Origin: a virus
Virus record (IMG/VR): IMGVR_UViG_3300037247_001715
Coordinates: 1 to 24,203 of that record
Strand: one strand, 5' to 3'
DNA length: 24,203 nt
Shown in pieces: positions 1 to 8,451 of this stretch (position 1 is the first letter of the stretch; the number at the start of each line of letters is the position of its first letter). Below the pieces are notes generated by a model. The model saw only the letters and a program-made list of their open reading frames with translations, did no database searches and was not told where the DNA came from. A program made the translations under genes and the position numbers.

Positions 1-929
1 ATCAACAGTGCTCGCAGGTAGTCTTCACGTGACATCCCCATCTCTGCCAATCCGAGGGGGTCGATGAGCTGCTGTTCCGCCCCCATCATCACCGGATACC
101 CTGTCATCTGGGCGAAGTTGAGCAGCATGTTCATTCCTTCGGTCGTCTGCCCTTGGAGTCCGGTCAGTCCGAACTGTCGTACAGCCTCGAGCTGCTGCGT
201 TGCCCACTGGCGACTGGCTTCGTCCCCAGCCTGCATCTGCGTGAGGCTCTGCAAGGCTGCGGTGCGGGTAGCTTCATCTGACGACGCAAGGGCCGCCCGG
301 ATGTCTCCCATGCCCCGAGCCGCTTGGCCGGCAGCGGTCATACCGAGCTGGGCCTCCAAGCCGGAACCCCTGATCCCCCTCTGAGCCATCTGCTCGGAGA
401 TCCCCCGCCTCGCCACGGCAAGCTGACCTCCGATGTTCTCCTCGAACGCCCCCCGCTGTTCGGGGCTGAAGCCTGTGTACTCCGGCGAGGCTCGTTCCTC
501 CATTCTCGCAGTGAGTTCGGGACTCCACATCGAGTATCCAGGCTCCAGTCTTGCTTCGAGCGAACCGCTGACCTCGTCGATCCACTGCTGGAAGCGGGCC
601 AGATCCTCCTCGGGTATGCCGGGGATCTCCAACGGCTCGAACGGCCCCATCCCTCCACCAGGGGTATCAAACCCCATAGCCCTATCCCCCCACCGTCGCT
701 CCTCTGGTGTTAGCTCCCAGTATTGGCTGTAGAACTCCGGACCAGTAAGACCTTCCGCCCCCGGAGAAGTTAGAGTCAAGAACCGTTGGTCATTGGGAAG
801 GCCGCCCCTCGGCACACCTAGCGCCCAGTTCTCCGGTCGAGCAGACCAGGGCTGCCTAAAGGACGACTCGAGCCCCGGTGTCTGCCACCACTGATTCGGA
901 TCGAACGAAGTCCAGTCAACTTCCGCCAT
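1..929 (-). CDS. Internal virion (ejection-like) protein, 3' end beyond the window
   Basis: An open frame from an ATG at 929 (GGAG six bases upstream) to the window edge, about 309 codons with no stop. The first 120 residues are rich in Trp, Pro and Gly, with MAEVDWTSFDPNQWWQTPG and PEFYSQYWELTPEERRWGD. After that comes an Ala/Gln/Met-rich helical region, including RRGISEQMAQRGIRGSGLEA and TAALQSLTQMQAGDEASRQW. Repeats of small residues with an RGI-GSG turn occur in phage proteins that are ejected with the DNA or lie inside the head. The previous gene ends 13 bases before the ATG. Function is inferred and the C-terminal part is unseen. Confidence 0.7.
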   Translation of the reverse strand, partial: MAEVDWTSFDPNQWWQTPGLESSFRQPWSARPENWALGVPRGGLPNDQRFLTLTSPGAEGLTGPEFYSQYWELTPEERRWGDRAMGFDTPGGGMGPFEPLEIPGIPEEDLARFQQWIDEVSGSLEARLEPGYSMWSPELTARMEERASPEYTGFSPEQRGAFEENIGGQLAVARRGISEQMAQRGIRGSGLEAQLGMTAAGQAARGMGDIRAALASSDEATRTAALQSLTQMQAGDEASRQWATQQLEAVRQFGLTGLQGQTTEGMNMLLNFAQMTGYPVMMGAEQQLIDPLGLAEMGMSREDYLRALL

Positions 930-942
930 AATCAGCTCCTCG

Positions 943-1446
943 TTAGGCGTACATGCCTCTCATCTGGCCAATGCCACCCATCGCTTCTCCGTAGGCCCCG
1001 CGCATAAGGTTTTGCCAGTCCTGAAACCGCTCCTGATTGATCTTGTTCATCGCGGCGTTCTGTTCAAGGGACGCAATCACAGCAGGCCGCATCTGTTCGG
1101 GTAACTCAGCCATCCATCCGCCAGCCGCCTCCGGGCTCATAAACGAGGCCTCGGCGAGCTCGCTGGAGATGTAGGGCTCAGCCTTACGGGTTCCCGTCAC
1201 GGGCGTCCCCTCGATCTCGGCAATTAGCCGCTCTATCTCTCCCTGAATTGGATCAGGGCCTTGCTGTCCGCCAAAGAGTCCACCGCCACGCGAAAGGGCA
1301 AGACCTCCAAGGGCTCCAGGAGGACCTCCAAGCATCCAACCTCCAACGCCAAAGAGTAGACTTTTGATGAAGTCAGCGAACTGGTTGCCCCCTTGTGACT
1401 GTGGTTCCGCCGGTTGAACGTCAACTCGCTGTGCTCGCGTTGCCAT
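943..1446 (-). CDS. Gly-rich ejection-like protein, 167 aa
   Basis: A 167-residue protein with a Gly-rich hydrophobic stretch at about residues 25-60 (FIKSLLFGVGGWMLGGPPGA, then LGGLALSRGGGLFGGQQG). A helical Met/Gln/Asn-rich C-terminus follows (QNAAMNKINQERFQDWQN). Podovirus internal proteins that are injected with the DNA often have this make-up. The ATG at 1446 has GAGGAG seven bases upstream. It is directly before another protein of the same general kind. The ejection role is an inference from composition and position. Confidence 0.65.
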   Translation of the reverse strand: MATRAQRVDVQPAEPQSQGGNQFADFIKSLLFGVGGWMLGGPPGALGGLALSRGGGLFGGQQGPDPIQGEIERLIAEIEGTPVTGTRKAEPYISSELAEASFMSPEAAGGWMAELPEQMRPAVIASLEQNAAMNKINQERFQDWQNLMRGAYGEAMGGIGQMRGMYA

Positions 1447-1458
1447 TAGACTGCTCCT

Positions 1459-1851
1459 CTAAGTGTTCACCCGATTCCACTCGTCGGTATCGCCGTTGTA
1501 CCACAAGTGAATCGACTTCGTTGCGTCGTCCAAAGAGAAGTCCGACGCCATGTTGATGTTGCCCGTCCCGGTCTTGACTACTACCGTGCGAACACCGGAA
1601 ACCGCCCGCAATATGATCTCTTCCCCGTCCACCCCGCCGTTGATCGTATCCAGATCATCGGTCGCCGCCTGAATCTCCGTGTCAACCTTGTGTCGGCGCT
1701 GGGTTCTCGTAACGACTCCGGCAGCAATATTGAGCGTCGCCGGGTCAAGATTGTCCTCCAGGCTATCGAGCATTTCGCTGAACTGGTCGCCAGTCGGCAG
1801 GGCTCCGGAAGCCAGGTACTCTTTCAGGATAGCCTTCGTGCGCTTGGGCAT
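1459..1851 (-). CDS. Small protein sharing a beta module with the tail fibre, 130 aa
   Basis: A 130-residue protein. The first part (KEYLASGALPTGDQFSEMLD) resembles short N-terminal attachment segments of fibre proteins. Residues 58-130 contain LDTINGGVDGEEIILRAVSG, then VRTVVVKTGTGNINM and IHLWYNGDTDEWNRV. This corresponds in order and spacing to the beta module at residues 68-148 of the 1280-residue fibre (LERITGAVDGQIVIVRASDG). It could be a separate short fibre or a capping subunit. The start is the ATG at 1851, next to the upstream stop. Confidence 0.68.
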   Translation of the reverse strand: MPKRTKAILKEYLASGALPTGDQFSEMLDSLEDNLDPATLNIAAGVVTRTQRRHKVDTEIQAATDDLDTINGGVDGEEIILRAVSGVRTVVVKTGTGNINMASDFSLDDATKSIHLWYNGDTDEWNRVNT

Positions 1852-2220
1852 CTATGTGGCTTTCGCTTCAGTCTTCTCTGGCCCCGGCTCGATGAACTTC
1901 TCATACAAGGTCGCTTGACCAATACTGAGTTCTTCTTTGTCGTCCAGCTTTGTGAGTATGGTGACAATCTGGCCGAACATGCTTTGTCCGATCTCGACTG
2001 CGTGCTCCGTCTTGAAATGCTCGCGGTCCCACTTTGCAGCGCCGGTGAGATCACCATTCTCGTCCTTCAGTTCCTCGTAGCCTACTTGCTCTTTCTCGGC
2101 ATCGGTAGGGGTAAGTGCATCTCGCACTTCCCGAAGGCGGGTGACTTGTGCGAAGTTGCCTTTGACGGGAAGGAGTGCGTTCACCGCGAATCGTTCATGG
2201 AAGGTAAGTTTGAGTTTCAT
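1852..2220 (-). CDS. Small fibre-region protein, 122 aa
   Basis: A 122-residue, helical, charged protein. The start MKLKLTFHERFAVNALLPVK, followed by GNFAQVTRLREVRDAL, resembles a group of small phage proteins that begin with a similar KL..ERF..L.P..GNF pattern; they are of unknown function. The C-terminal half is rich in Glu and Lys (LTKLDDKEELSIGQATLYEK). The ATG at 2220 has AAGG eight bases upstream. It lies between fibre-related genes, so it may be a fibre assembly or accessory factor. Confidence 0.65.
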   Translation of the reverse strand: MKLKLTFHERFAVNALLPVKGNFAQVTRLREVRDALTPTDAEKEQVGYEELKDENGDLTGAAKWDREHFKTEHAVEIGQSMFGQIVTILTKLDDKEELSIGQATLYEKFIEPGPEKTEAKAT

Positions 2221-2229
2221 AAAGGTTCC

Positions 2230-2448
2230 TTACGTTATTTCCACGATGTCGGGATCAGGTGCAACAGTGCCCTGGGCCACGCGTCTTTTGTGCTTGACGA
2301 CTACTTCTGTATGCACACCTTTGAGCCACGCTTTATAAAGCTGGGCATCCGTTCCACCCTCACCTACAAGATCCTCACGTATGTCCTCAAGCGCAGCGAT
2401 GACCTGTGCGAACTTCTCAGCCGTTCCCGATATTTCGTAACTTGGCAT
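2230..2448 (-). CDS. Small hypothetical protein after the fibre, 72 aa
   Basis: A 72-residue protein with one likely helix (AEKFAQVIAALEDIREDLVG) and a basic strand-like segment (GVHTEVVVKHKRRVAQGTV). The ATG at 2448 is directly after the fibre stop, and the GGAG before it lies in the last fibre codons. It is probably a fibre-related accessory or assembly factor because of its position, but I recognise no family. There are no membrane segments. Confidence 0.65.
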   Translation of the reverse strand: MPSYEISGTAEKFAQVIAALEDIREDLVGEGGTDAQLYKAWLKGVHTEVVVKHKRRVAQGTVAPDPDIVEIT

Positions 2449-5400
2449 TCAGACTCCCCGCTTGACGGTGTTATCGTCATTCGTATCCACGTAAAGCTCG
2501 CCAGCGGCCGCTCCGGCATCCGCTTGGTCTGTCCCGGAAATCAGCGATGCCGCGAAGATGCTCGCCGCGTTCAAGTCTATCAGAGCTGTCGTGATCTCGA
2601 CTTCGCCATCTGCGAACAAATCCAGTTGGCCGTCAACGGATGAGTTGAACCCCAACGCCGAGTCCCGCACGAACACCGACGTGCCGCCGTCTACGAGAAT
2701 GTCGCCGTCGCTCTGGACCGTCAAGCGGGTAGTGCGGCCAGTTGTGCCGGTGCGAAACTGGATACCAGTAGGGACAACGCCAGAACTTGTAGCGCCATCG
2801 ACTCTGAAAGATATCTCTGCGTTACTTCCCCACGCAGCGCCGTCGTAGCCTGAAGAGATAAAACTGGCGAGAGCATCGTTATCCTCGACCTTGACTCGCG
2901 CTGCGGCTGTTCCGCGAGAACGTCTAAAACTAAATAGCGGCCGATGACCCCCAGGACTACCACTTGATGCCACCTGTAGGGTCATATTAACGGAAGAGCC
3001 TTCACGATGTATGTACAGAAATTCGTTTCCGGTCGCACCGGGAAGTGTCACCGGATCACAATTGATACCCACTTGCCCACCAGACGTGATCCGCGTTTTC
3101 TCGGCGGGAATGCCATCCAATGTCGTGTAGAACGCCATGTAGGAATCGCGGGTGCCGATACCACCAGCCCAGTTTGTTTCGGTGCCTATACGAAGAGCAC
3201 CGGATATAGCTGTTGGTGCAACGCCAATTCCACCTGCCCCGTACGCCTGGAGAAAGGTCAGCGACGTAGTTGTGTCAACCATCGAGGCATTCCAGCCGTA
3301 GTTGTAAATAGACCACGCGGCTATGTCGGCTGCCGCTGTTCCGGTAACATAGTTCAGAAAACCCCAGGTAGTTGGCGGTATTAATATTAAACCTGCGCCA
3401 GCAGTGCCCGAGATCGTGTTCCCGTCCAGCCGCAGGTTGTCTACGTTCAGTTGCGTTATGCCGCCCATCACGCCAGCGTCAGTGAGGGATACTGGGCTAG
3501 TCTGCGCGCCCAACGCGCCACCCTTGCCGCGAACAAGGGCGTCGTCGGTTAGGTTGGCGTCGGCAGTTACTATGGTCCCGCCGTCACTCAGGTCCGCCAG
3601 CGCCACCGAGCCGAAGCCCAGCGTCGGATTGCCAGCGGCGCCGTCCGCGTTGGACACCGTGAGCTTGGCGTTGGCCACCGCGATCGAACGGTTCGTGTAG
3701 TTGCCTGCACCCGTACGGATCATCAGTCCGTCGCCGGTGATGTCACCGTCCATGATCGCACCGGCAGCGGCTACGTTCGCGGCGTCGGTCACGTTGGCCA
3801 TAGCCTCAATGCCGTCGAGCTTTGCGCCGTCAGTCACTATATCCCGCCCGTCAACCGTGCCCGTCAGCGTGATGTCGCCGGTTACGTCAAAGTCATCGAG
3901 GCTCTTAACCTTCCCCGTCCCTTTAGAAATAAGGGCCAAATCAATGTCAGCATTATCCCCCTGTGCAACAAGTGACGGTGGCAGACCCGTTTGGGAATTG
4001 AAAACCGTGATGTAGTTGACCGCAGCGACGGCAAATCCAAACGCGAGCTGCTCGTTGCCCAGAATGTCGCGTATCACATCCACATAGAGAATGTCATTCC
4101 CGGCCATGGCGAGATCGTTGCCGAGCGTGATGTTCGCTCCGGGAGTGGACTCCTTGATGTTGTCGGCGTATATAATCCCCTCGACCTCCAGGTCATTCTG
4201 AACGCCAAGGTCGGAACCGCTTGCCGCCGTGTCACAGGCAAGGTTGTGGAAGATACCCTGCGTCTGCCAATAAGAGACCTTGACGAAGTCGGTGTCGGCA
4301 GGCGCGGGACCTGCGAGAAGCATGGACCGTGGGTTGTACGTGGCATTGCCGACGGCTGATTTCGGAAGGGCGAATCGACAAGTGGCGCCGACCGATTCGG
4401 CGAACATGAATTCGATCTCGCTGGTCACGGGGCCGCCGATGTTCCTTATGAGCACGGTGCCGTCGAGGTCTATGGCACCGACGTTGAACGACGTGCGGCC
4501 GAGGAGGGCGTTGCCGAACTGGATCATCCCGTAGTCAGAGGGGTTGCCCACCTTGAGGTCGTAGTTCGTTAATCCGCCGTCGCCGATTCCCGGAACGGAC
4601 ATAACGCCGTTGTCGGCAATCGACGCAGTGCGGCCTTGAATTCCCTTCGCGCCACCATCACCCACTGTGATAGCATTGTCCACAATCACCGTCGCCGCAG
4701 TCACGTCGCCGCCGCCGGTCCCCGCGCCGCCGGCCGTCGCCGGAGTCCGACCTCGCTGGTCGATGGTAGTTACAATCTCCATCGCGGTGGCGGTGTGCTT
4801 GCAGACGAATGATGCCACCAGGAAACCCGTCGTGGATTCCAGGGCGAACTCAACGGGGATACTGAAGTCGGCGTGGCCTTCTACGTCAATCTCGGCGTCC
4901 GATGCAGTGTTGTACTGTCCGCTCGGCGTATCGAGCATCATCGGCGAGTACGTGCCGGACTTATTCGACACGGCCCACAGGTCGAGCTTGATGTACTTGT
5001 TGTTGCCGATATCCGTCCCGTCCGACAACTTCGTGATTGCGTTGAGACTGTTGATAATGCGATAGGCGCCGTCAGGATCGTTGAGTACAAGGATCACATC
5101 GCCCGCGCCGGCCGTATCCGAGTCGAGGGCCGCAAACGTGTGCGGGTGCGCCTGGGAAACGAGACCGACAGCGATGGACACCCATAGGTCGTTGCCGTCC
5201 TGCGTTGCAACACCCTCGCAGCCATCGAGCCAGATCGCTCCCCCCCGACGCAACCGTTCGGCTATGTGTGTTAAATGCCCTTGCCCGACCCCGGCTCCAG
5301 ACGTCGATGCGGCGTGGTCGTTTATGTTCTGATTAACCAGGGCGCCTCTCGCCGCCACTTCCACAGCGGTCTGAATGTAGAAAAATCCGACCTTGATGTG

Positions 5401-6291
5401 TTCGGCGGCAGGCCAGCCGCTGTCACTGACTGCCAGGGTTTTCGCAGTCTGCAGAATGTAGACATAGTTCCTCTTCGGGTGCTGTGCGTCAACGCCTTGC
5501 GTTAAGGGAATGCTGATGATCGGCGTGCAGTCGAGAACGGTATAGCCGTCGGAGAACACCATCGTCAGGTCGCCGCCGCCCGCCTGCTCCAGCGTCATTT
5601 TGACGGCGCCGCCGTCTTCTATCACCAGGGCGTCGAAGCTCTCCAGAAAGATATCCCGGAGGAACTTGGCGAGATCGTCCAGTTGGGCGTGGGTGTTCGT
5701 ACCGGCCCCGCTGAGATTGTCATGGACAACAACATCAGCGCCTCCAGCTTCATGGAGTGTTGCGTGGATCGCCGGTAGGTGCGCCGGAATCTCGGCGACA
5801 GGGCTATCCGGTTCGGCAACGGACACCTCTGCGGATCGAAACACCGAGTTTCCGATCCACCGGCCAACGGCCGCGTTATATTCGAGCACCACCATGTCGC
5901 CATCACGCAGGGTGACGTCGCCGCCGGGCACAACGAATTGACCGGACAGTTCGTCCTCGACGACCTCGCCTCCGTCAACCAGCATAACAACGCGGTCGCC
6001 GTCCGACGCACGGACAATGACAATCTGCCCGTCCACGGCACCGGTGATCCGTTCGAGCGATCCGGTAGCCGCCTCGGCTTCGTTGTCCAACGTGTACAGC
6101 AGTCGATCCGGTTCAATGGCTACCTGCTTTTCAACACTGGACACGAGCAATACTGCGGCGTCAGGCTCTTCCGCGAGGCGCTGATTAAGCCACTCGCGGG
6201 AAAACCCGGTAGGCGCAATATGGTCGTACCCAATGCGCCCTTCGCCGACAATCAGCGGCCCAGGTAAAGTGCCGATGCTCGTGTATCTCAT
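2449..6291 (-). CDS. Large tail fibre protein, 1280 aa
   Basis: A long fibre made of linked modules. Residues 65-148 form a small beta domain with LERITGAVDGQIVIVRASDG. Residues 171-207 carry the fibre pattern HLPAIHATLHEAGGADVVVH and THAQLDDLAKFL. Around 338-385 is GHLTHIAERLRRGGAIWLDG followed by VSIAVGLVSQAHPH. Further on there are Gly-rich shaft-like repeats with DGAKLDGIEAMANVTDAANV. A late part contains TRITSGGQVGINCDP, as in many fibre receptor regions. The C-terminus ends with GELYVDTNDDNTVKRGV and has no obvious endosialidase-type chaperone domain. Fibres of this kind bind host receptors. The start overlaps the previous stop (ATGA). Confidence 0.82.
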   Translation of the reverse strand: MRYTSIGTLPGPLIVGEGRIGYDHIAPTGFSREWLNQRLAEEPDAAVLLVSSVEKQVAIEPDRLLYTLDNEAEAATGSLERITGAVDGQIVIVRASDGDRVVMLVDGGEVVEDELSGQFVVPGGDVTLRDGDMVVLEYNAAVGRWIGNSVFRSAEVSVAEPDSPVAEIPAHLPAIHATLHEAGGADVVVHDNLSGAGTNTHAQLDDLAKFLRDIFLESFDALVIEDGGAVKMTLEQAGGGDLTMVFSDGYTVLDCTPIISIPLTQGVDAQHPKRNYVYILQTAKTLAVSDSGWPAAEHIKVGFFYIQTAVEVAARGALVNQNINDHAASTSGAGVGQGHLTHIAERLRRGGAIWLDGCEGVATQDGNDLWVSIAVGLVSQAHPHTFAALDSDTAGAGDVILVLNDPDGAYRIINSLNAITKLSDGTDIGNNKYIKLDLWAVSNKSGTYSPMMLDTPSGQYNTASDAEIDVEGHADFSIPVEFALESTTGFLVASFVCKHTATAMEIVTTIDQRGRTPATAGGAGTGGGDVTAATVIVDNAITVGDGGAKGIQGRTASIADNGVMSVPGIGDGGLTNYDLKVGNPSDYGMIQFGNALLGRTSFNVGAIDLDGTVLIRNIGGPVTSEIEFMFAESVGATCRFALPKSAVGNATYNPRSMLLAGPAPADTDFVKVSYWQTQGIFHNLACDTAASGSDLGVQNDLEVEGIIYADNIKESTPGANITLGNDLAMAGNDILYVDVIRDILGNEQLAFGFAVAAVNYITVFNSQTGLPPSLVAQGDNADIDLALISKGTGKVKSLDDFDVTGDITLTGTVDGRDIVTDGAKLDGIEAMANVTDAANVAAAGAIMDGDITGDGLMIRTGAGNYTNRSIAVANAKLTVSNADGAAGNPTLGFGSVALADLSDGGTIVTADANLTDDALVRGKGGALGAQTSPVSLTDAGVMGGITQLNVDNLRLDGNTISGTAGAGLILIPPTTWGFLNYVTGTAAADIAAWSIYNYGWNASMVDTTTSLTFLQAYGAGGIGVAPTAISGALRIGTETNWAGGIGTRDSYMAFYTTLDGIPAEKTRITSGGQVGINCDPVTLPGATGNEFLYIHREGSSVNMTLQVASSGSPGGHRPLFSFRRSRGTAAARVKVEDNDALASFISSGYDGAAWGSNAEISFRVDGATSSGVVPTGIQFRTGTTGRTTRLTVQSDGDILVDGGTSVFVRDSALGFNSSVDGQLDLFADGEVEITTALIDLNAASIFAASLISGTDQADAGAAAGELYVDTNDDNTVKRGV

Positions 6292-6986
6292 TTCAAGGGC
6301 TTCGGGCTCAAAAGTGTATGGTTAGCAAGGTCCGACAGGGGAACCGATTGCCCTGTCGTGTCGGCATCCGCATAAACAATCAATACCTGTAGTTGCCCCT
6401 TCATATCCGCAGGCCACTCAGAAAATGGCGCTGGCCCGGCACGAAAGAACCCAGCAACAATGGGCCGCACATTGGTCTGGACTACGCCAATATTCGCATA
6501 CCGTTCAGGAATCTGTCCGGTAGGATGGTTGAGGAGCAATTCGCTTCCAAGCCAAGGAAGGGCGGACGCATCGCGACTACTCCCCGCGTAGTACCATCTC
6601 TGGTTGACCTCCGTATCCGCAGATGTGCCGACACCAAAGTGGATAGCGAACTCCAGATCATAATTGAACACCACGTCCACGTTGACGGTGACATCCAGCA
6701 CGACAAACGGGGGGACCGGATTGCCCAAGAGGACTGGGCCGCTTCGCATCTGGAGACCTCCGGAGACGGCCCACCCTTCGTCAAAGCGAACAAACCCCTG
6801 CAGTAGCTTCACGGGCGTGGCTTCAACGAGCTGAAGAAGCACATCGGTAACTGGAGGCACACTTGGCGTCCCTTCACCGATGCCGATGGCACGCTCCGCA
6901 GTCACTATTCGGCCGTAAAGCTGGCGCAGTTGGATATCCAGGTGCGGAGAACCGGTTGCCGGGAATGTTGGCGCTGTAGCAGCCAT
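6288..6986 (-). CDS. Hypothetical virion protein, 232 aa (paralog of previous gene)
   Basis: A 232-residue relative of the preceding protein. It starts with MAATAPTFPATGSPHLDIQL and RQLYGRIVTAERAI, and has FVRFDEGWAVSGGLQMRSGP near residue 70-90. The C-terminal half is beta-rich (VVLDVTVNVDVVFNYDLEF, then QLQVLIVYADADTTGQSV). The ATG overlaps the previous TAA as TAATG. Its own TGA overlaps the tail-fibre ATG (ATGA). The tight coupling to the fibre gene suggests a fibre-attachment or baseplate-like role, which is inference. Confidence 0.7.
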   Translation of the reverse strand: MAATAPTFPATGSPHLDIQLRQLYGRIVTAERAIGIGEGTPSVPPVTDVLLQLVEATPVKLLQGFVRFDEGWAVSGGLQMRSGPVLLGNPVPPFVVLDVTVNVDVVFNYDLEFAIHFGVGTSADTEVNQRWYYAGSSRDASALPWLGSELLLNHPTGQIPERYANIGVVQTNVRPIVAGFFRAGPAPFSEWPADMKGQLQVLIVYADADTTGQSVPLSDLANHTLLSPKPLK

Positions 6987-7777
6987 TATCGCGGACCAAC
7001 CTTCACAGGCTTGACCGCAATAAGCGGCCTCTCCCCGACAGGAGTGTCAGGCGTAATGCGGTTCCCTTCAAGGGCGTCACACCAGACGGGTACGACTGTT
7101 ACTTCGCCGCGTGCTTCCTCAGACCATTCTAGACCATTGGCCACTTGGGCCTGCCCGGCTGCCGGCTCAGCAAAGACAAAACCCACGCAAACTGGTAGCG
7201 TAGGAAGGTCGGGGACATTTCTTCTTAAAGACTTACGGCCGGTTGGCTGATTCCGCTCCACGTTGTACCAATACCGAATAACGTCGGAGGGGAAACGGAC
7301 TCTCGTGTCGATCGGCAGCGGCGCACCGACGTACTGAGCAGCCATGTTTTCCTTGGCGATATTTCCCCAGTAATCCGCATAGTCTGGTGGCGGATCCTCT
7401 CCCGGCAGAATGTCGGCAAACATCAAACGACCAAACGGGTTTGCAGGATCGCCAGCCGCTCTCGCGAACACTTCACTAATGTACGCCGTGACACGTAGCA
7501 GCAATGATGCAGGGAACAGCACCAATACGTACCGTGCCGGGCCTCGGCGTAACTTGGGATGCGCATAGACCCACCCCTCGTCAAATCTGACCGAAATAAA
7601 TGAGCAATACACAGCCCTGACGGATGCAATCCGGGCGCTGGCCGGACCGGGTGCCGATGACGGCGCACTTGTGCGAAGTATCTGTTCGATCGTTCCAATC
7701 CGGCGGTAGAGTTCCCGAATCTCAAGATCGACATAGGGACTCTTGGCAACTGGAAACGGTGGAGCTACTGTCGGCAT
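6986..7777 (-). CDS. Hypothetical virion protein, 263 aa (paralog of next gene)
   Basis: A 263-residue protein. It begins with MPTVAPPFPVAKSPYVDLEI, continues with RELYRRIGTIEQIL and later has SVRFDEGWVYAHPKLRRGPA. The same landmarks appear in the next gene: a PxFPxxxSP N-terminus, LYxRIxTxE, and VRFDEGW followed by LRxGP. A short helix near the start suggests oligomerisation; the rest is beta-rich. The last base of the stop is shared with the next start (TAATG). It is probably a structural component near the fibre. I know of no named family. Confidence 0.7.
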   Translation of the reverse strand: MPTVAPPFPVAKSPYVDLEIRELYRRIGTIEQILRTSAPSSAPGPASARIASVRAVYCSFISVRFDEGWVYAHPKLRRGPARYVLVLFPASLLLRVTAYISEVFARAAGDPANPFGRLMFADILPGEDPPPDYADYWGNIAKENMAAQYVGAPLPIDTRVRFPSDVIRYWYNVERNQPTGRKSLRRNVPDLPTLPVCVGFVFAEPAAGQAQVANGLEWSEEARGEVTVVPVWCDALEGNRITPDTPVGERPLIAVKPVKVGPR

Positions 7778-7781
7778 CGCC

Positions 7782-8018
7782 CTACATCACCCCAATGACC
7801 ATAAAGGGATTAGCGGCCAAGGCGTTCGGCTTATCTATAGTGCGCGGCGGGCCGATGGACGGCAGGATGACCGGCGACAAGACGACGGGCACTTCCCTGA
7901 CCCATTCGGGACGCACGGTGGCCATAATCGTCGAGACCTTCTGGGTAGTGAACAGCCACGGAGTGACCGTTCCAACCCATGGCATCGTTGCGGGCGCAAC
8001 AGTAACGCTGATCGACAC
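7782..8018 (-). CDS. Small hypothetical protein, 78 aa, GTG start
   Basis: A 78-residue, hydrophobic, Val/Pro/Thr-rich protein with beta character (TMPWVGTVTPWLFTTQKVST, then VREVPVVLSPVILPSIGPP). I place the start at the GTG at 8018 because GAGGA from the end of copy 3 lies about six bases upstream. That repeats the coupling pattern of the three preceding genes. The frame is open further upstream, but that part overlaps copy 3 and looks like a shadow of it. There is no clear membrane helix, because prolines interrupt the hydrophobic stretches. A small tail accessory protein is possible; the function is unknown. Confidence 0.65.
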   Translation of the reverse strand: MSISVTVAPATMPWVGTVTPWLFTTQKVSTIMATVRPEWVREVPVVLSPVILPSIGPPRTIDKPNALAANPFMVIGVM

Positions 8019-8020
8019 CG

Positions 8021-8449
8021 CTATTCCTCGATGTACACCGTGAACGTAACCGGCACGAAGTTGCCGCTCCTGTAGCGCAGGGCGACCCGCTCGGCACCCT
8101 TCACGATGATGCGGAACGGCGGTCGCCACGGGTAAGTGCCTTGCTGATGAATCGGGAACGCGATCAGCGTGGCAACGAACGTCGGTTCTGTCGTGAAGTC
8201 CTTTGCCAGCGTAGCCAGCTTGGTCTCGTCGATCCCGCGGTCCTGGTATTGGGGGGTCGCCGCGCTGCTCGTCCCCGCCGTATTCTGGATACACCAATCA
8301 AACAGCACGGCCGGGCTTGCCGGGGTACTTCCCTGAAGGCCGATCTCGGCGCCGATGATCTGCACGCGATGGTTCGTCGGCGATAGCACCTGGAACAGCG
8401 TTCTCGGGTTGTCGTTCGGCGTGAGTGTGTTGAAGACGTAGTATTTCAT
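8021..8449 (-). CDS. Tandem virion protein family, copy 3
   Basis: A 142-residue near relative of copy 2, equal in length. Conserved blocks include NPRTLFQVL, TPQYQDRGI, ETKLATL, HQQGTYPWRP, ERVALRYRS and the VTFTVYIEE end. Differences are concentrated in positions 24-46 and 90-100, which could be the exposed or partner-binding part. The ATG at 8449 uses GAGGAG from the end of copy 2 as its ribosome binding site. Its own last codons are GAG GAA TAG and are followed closely by the GTG start of the next gene. Confidence 0.8.
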   Translation of the reverse strand: MKYYVFNTLTPNDNPRTLFQVLSPTNHRVQIIGAEIGLQGSTPASPAVLFDWCIQNTAGTSSAATPQYQDRGIDETKLATLAKDFTTEPTFVATLIAFPIHQQGTYPWRPPFRIIVKGAERVALRYRSGNFVPVTFTVYIEE

Positions 8450-8451
8450 TA

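Noticed and set aside
1507-2643. Open frame of 378 codons on the plus strand
   Set aside because: It runs antisense through three short genes and the end of the fibre gene, all of which have good sites and coupled starts.
8019-8297. Upstream extension of the 78-residue protein
   Set aside because: This part is the other frame of copy 3 of the tandem family. The GTG at 8018 has a proper ribosome binding site.
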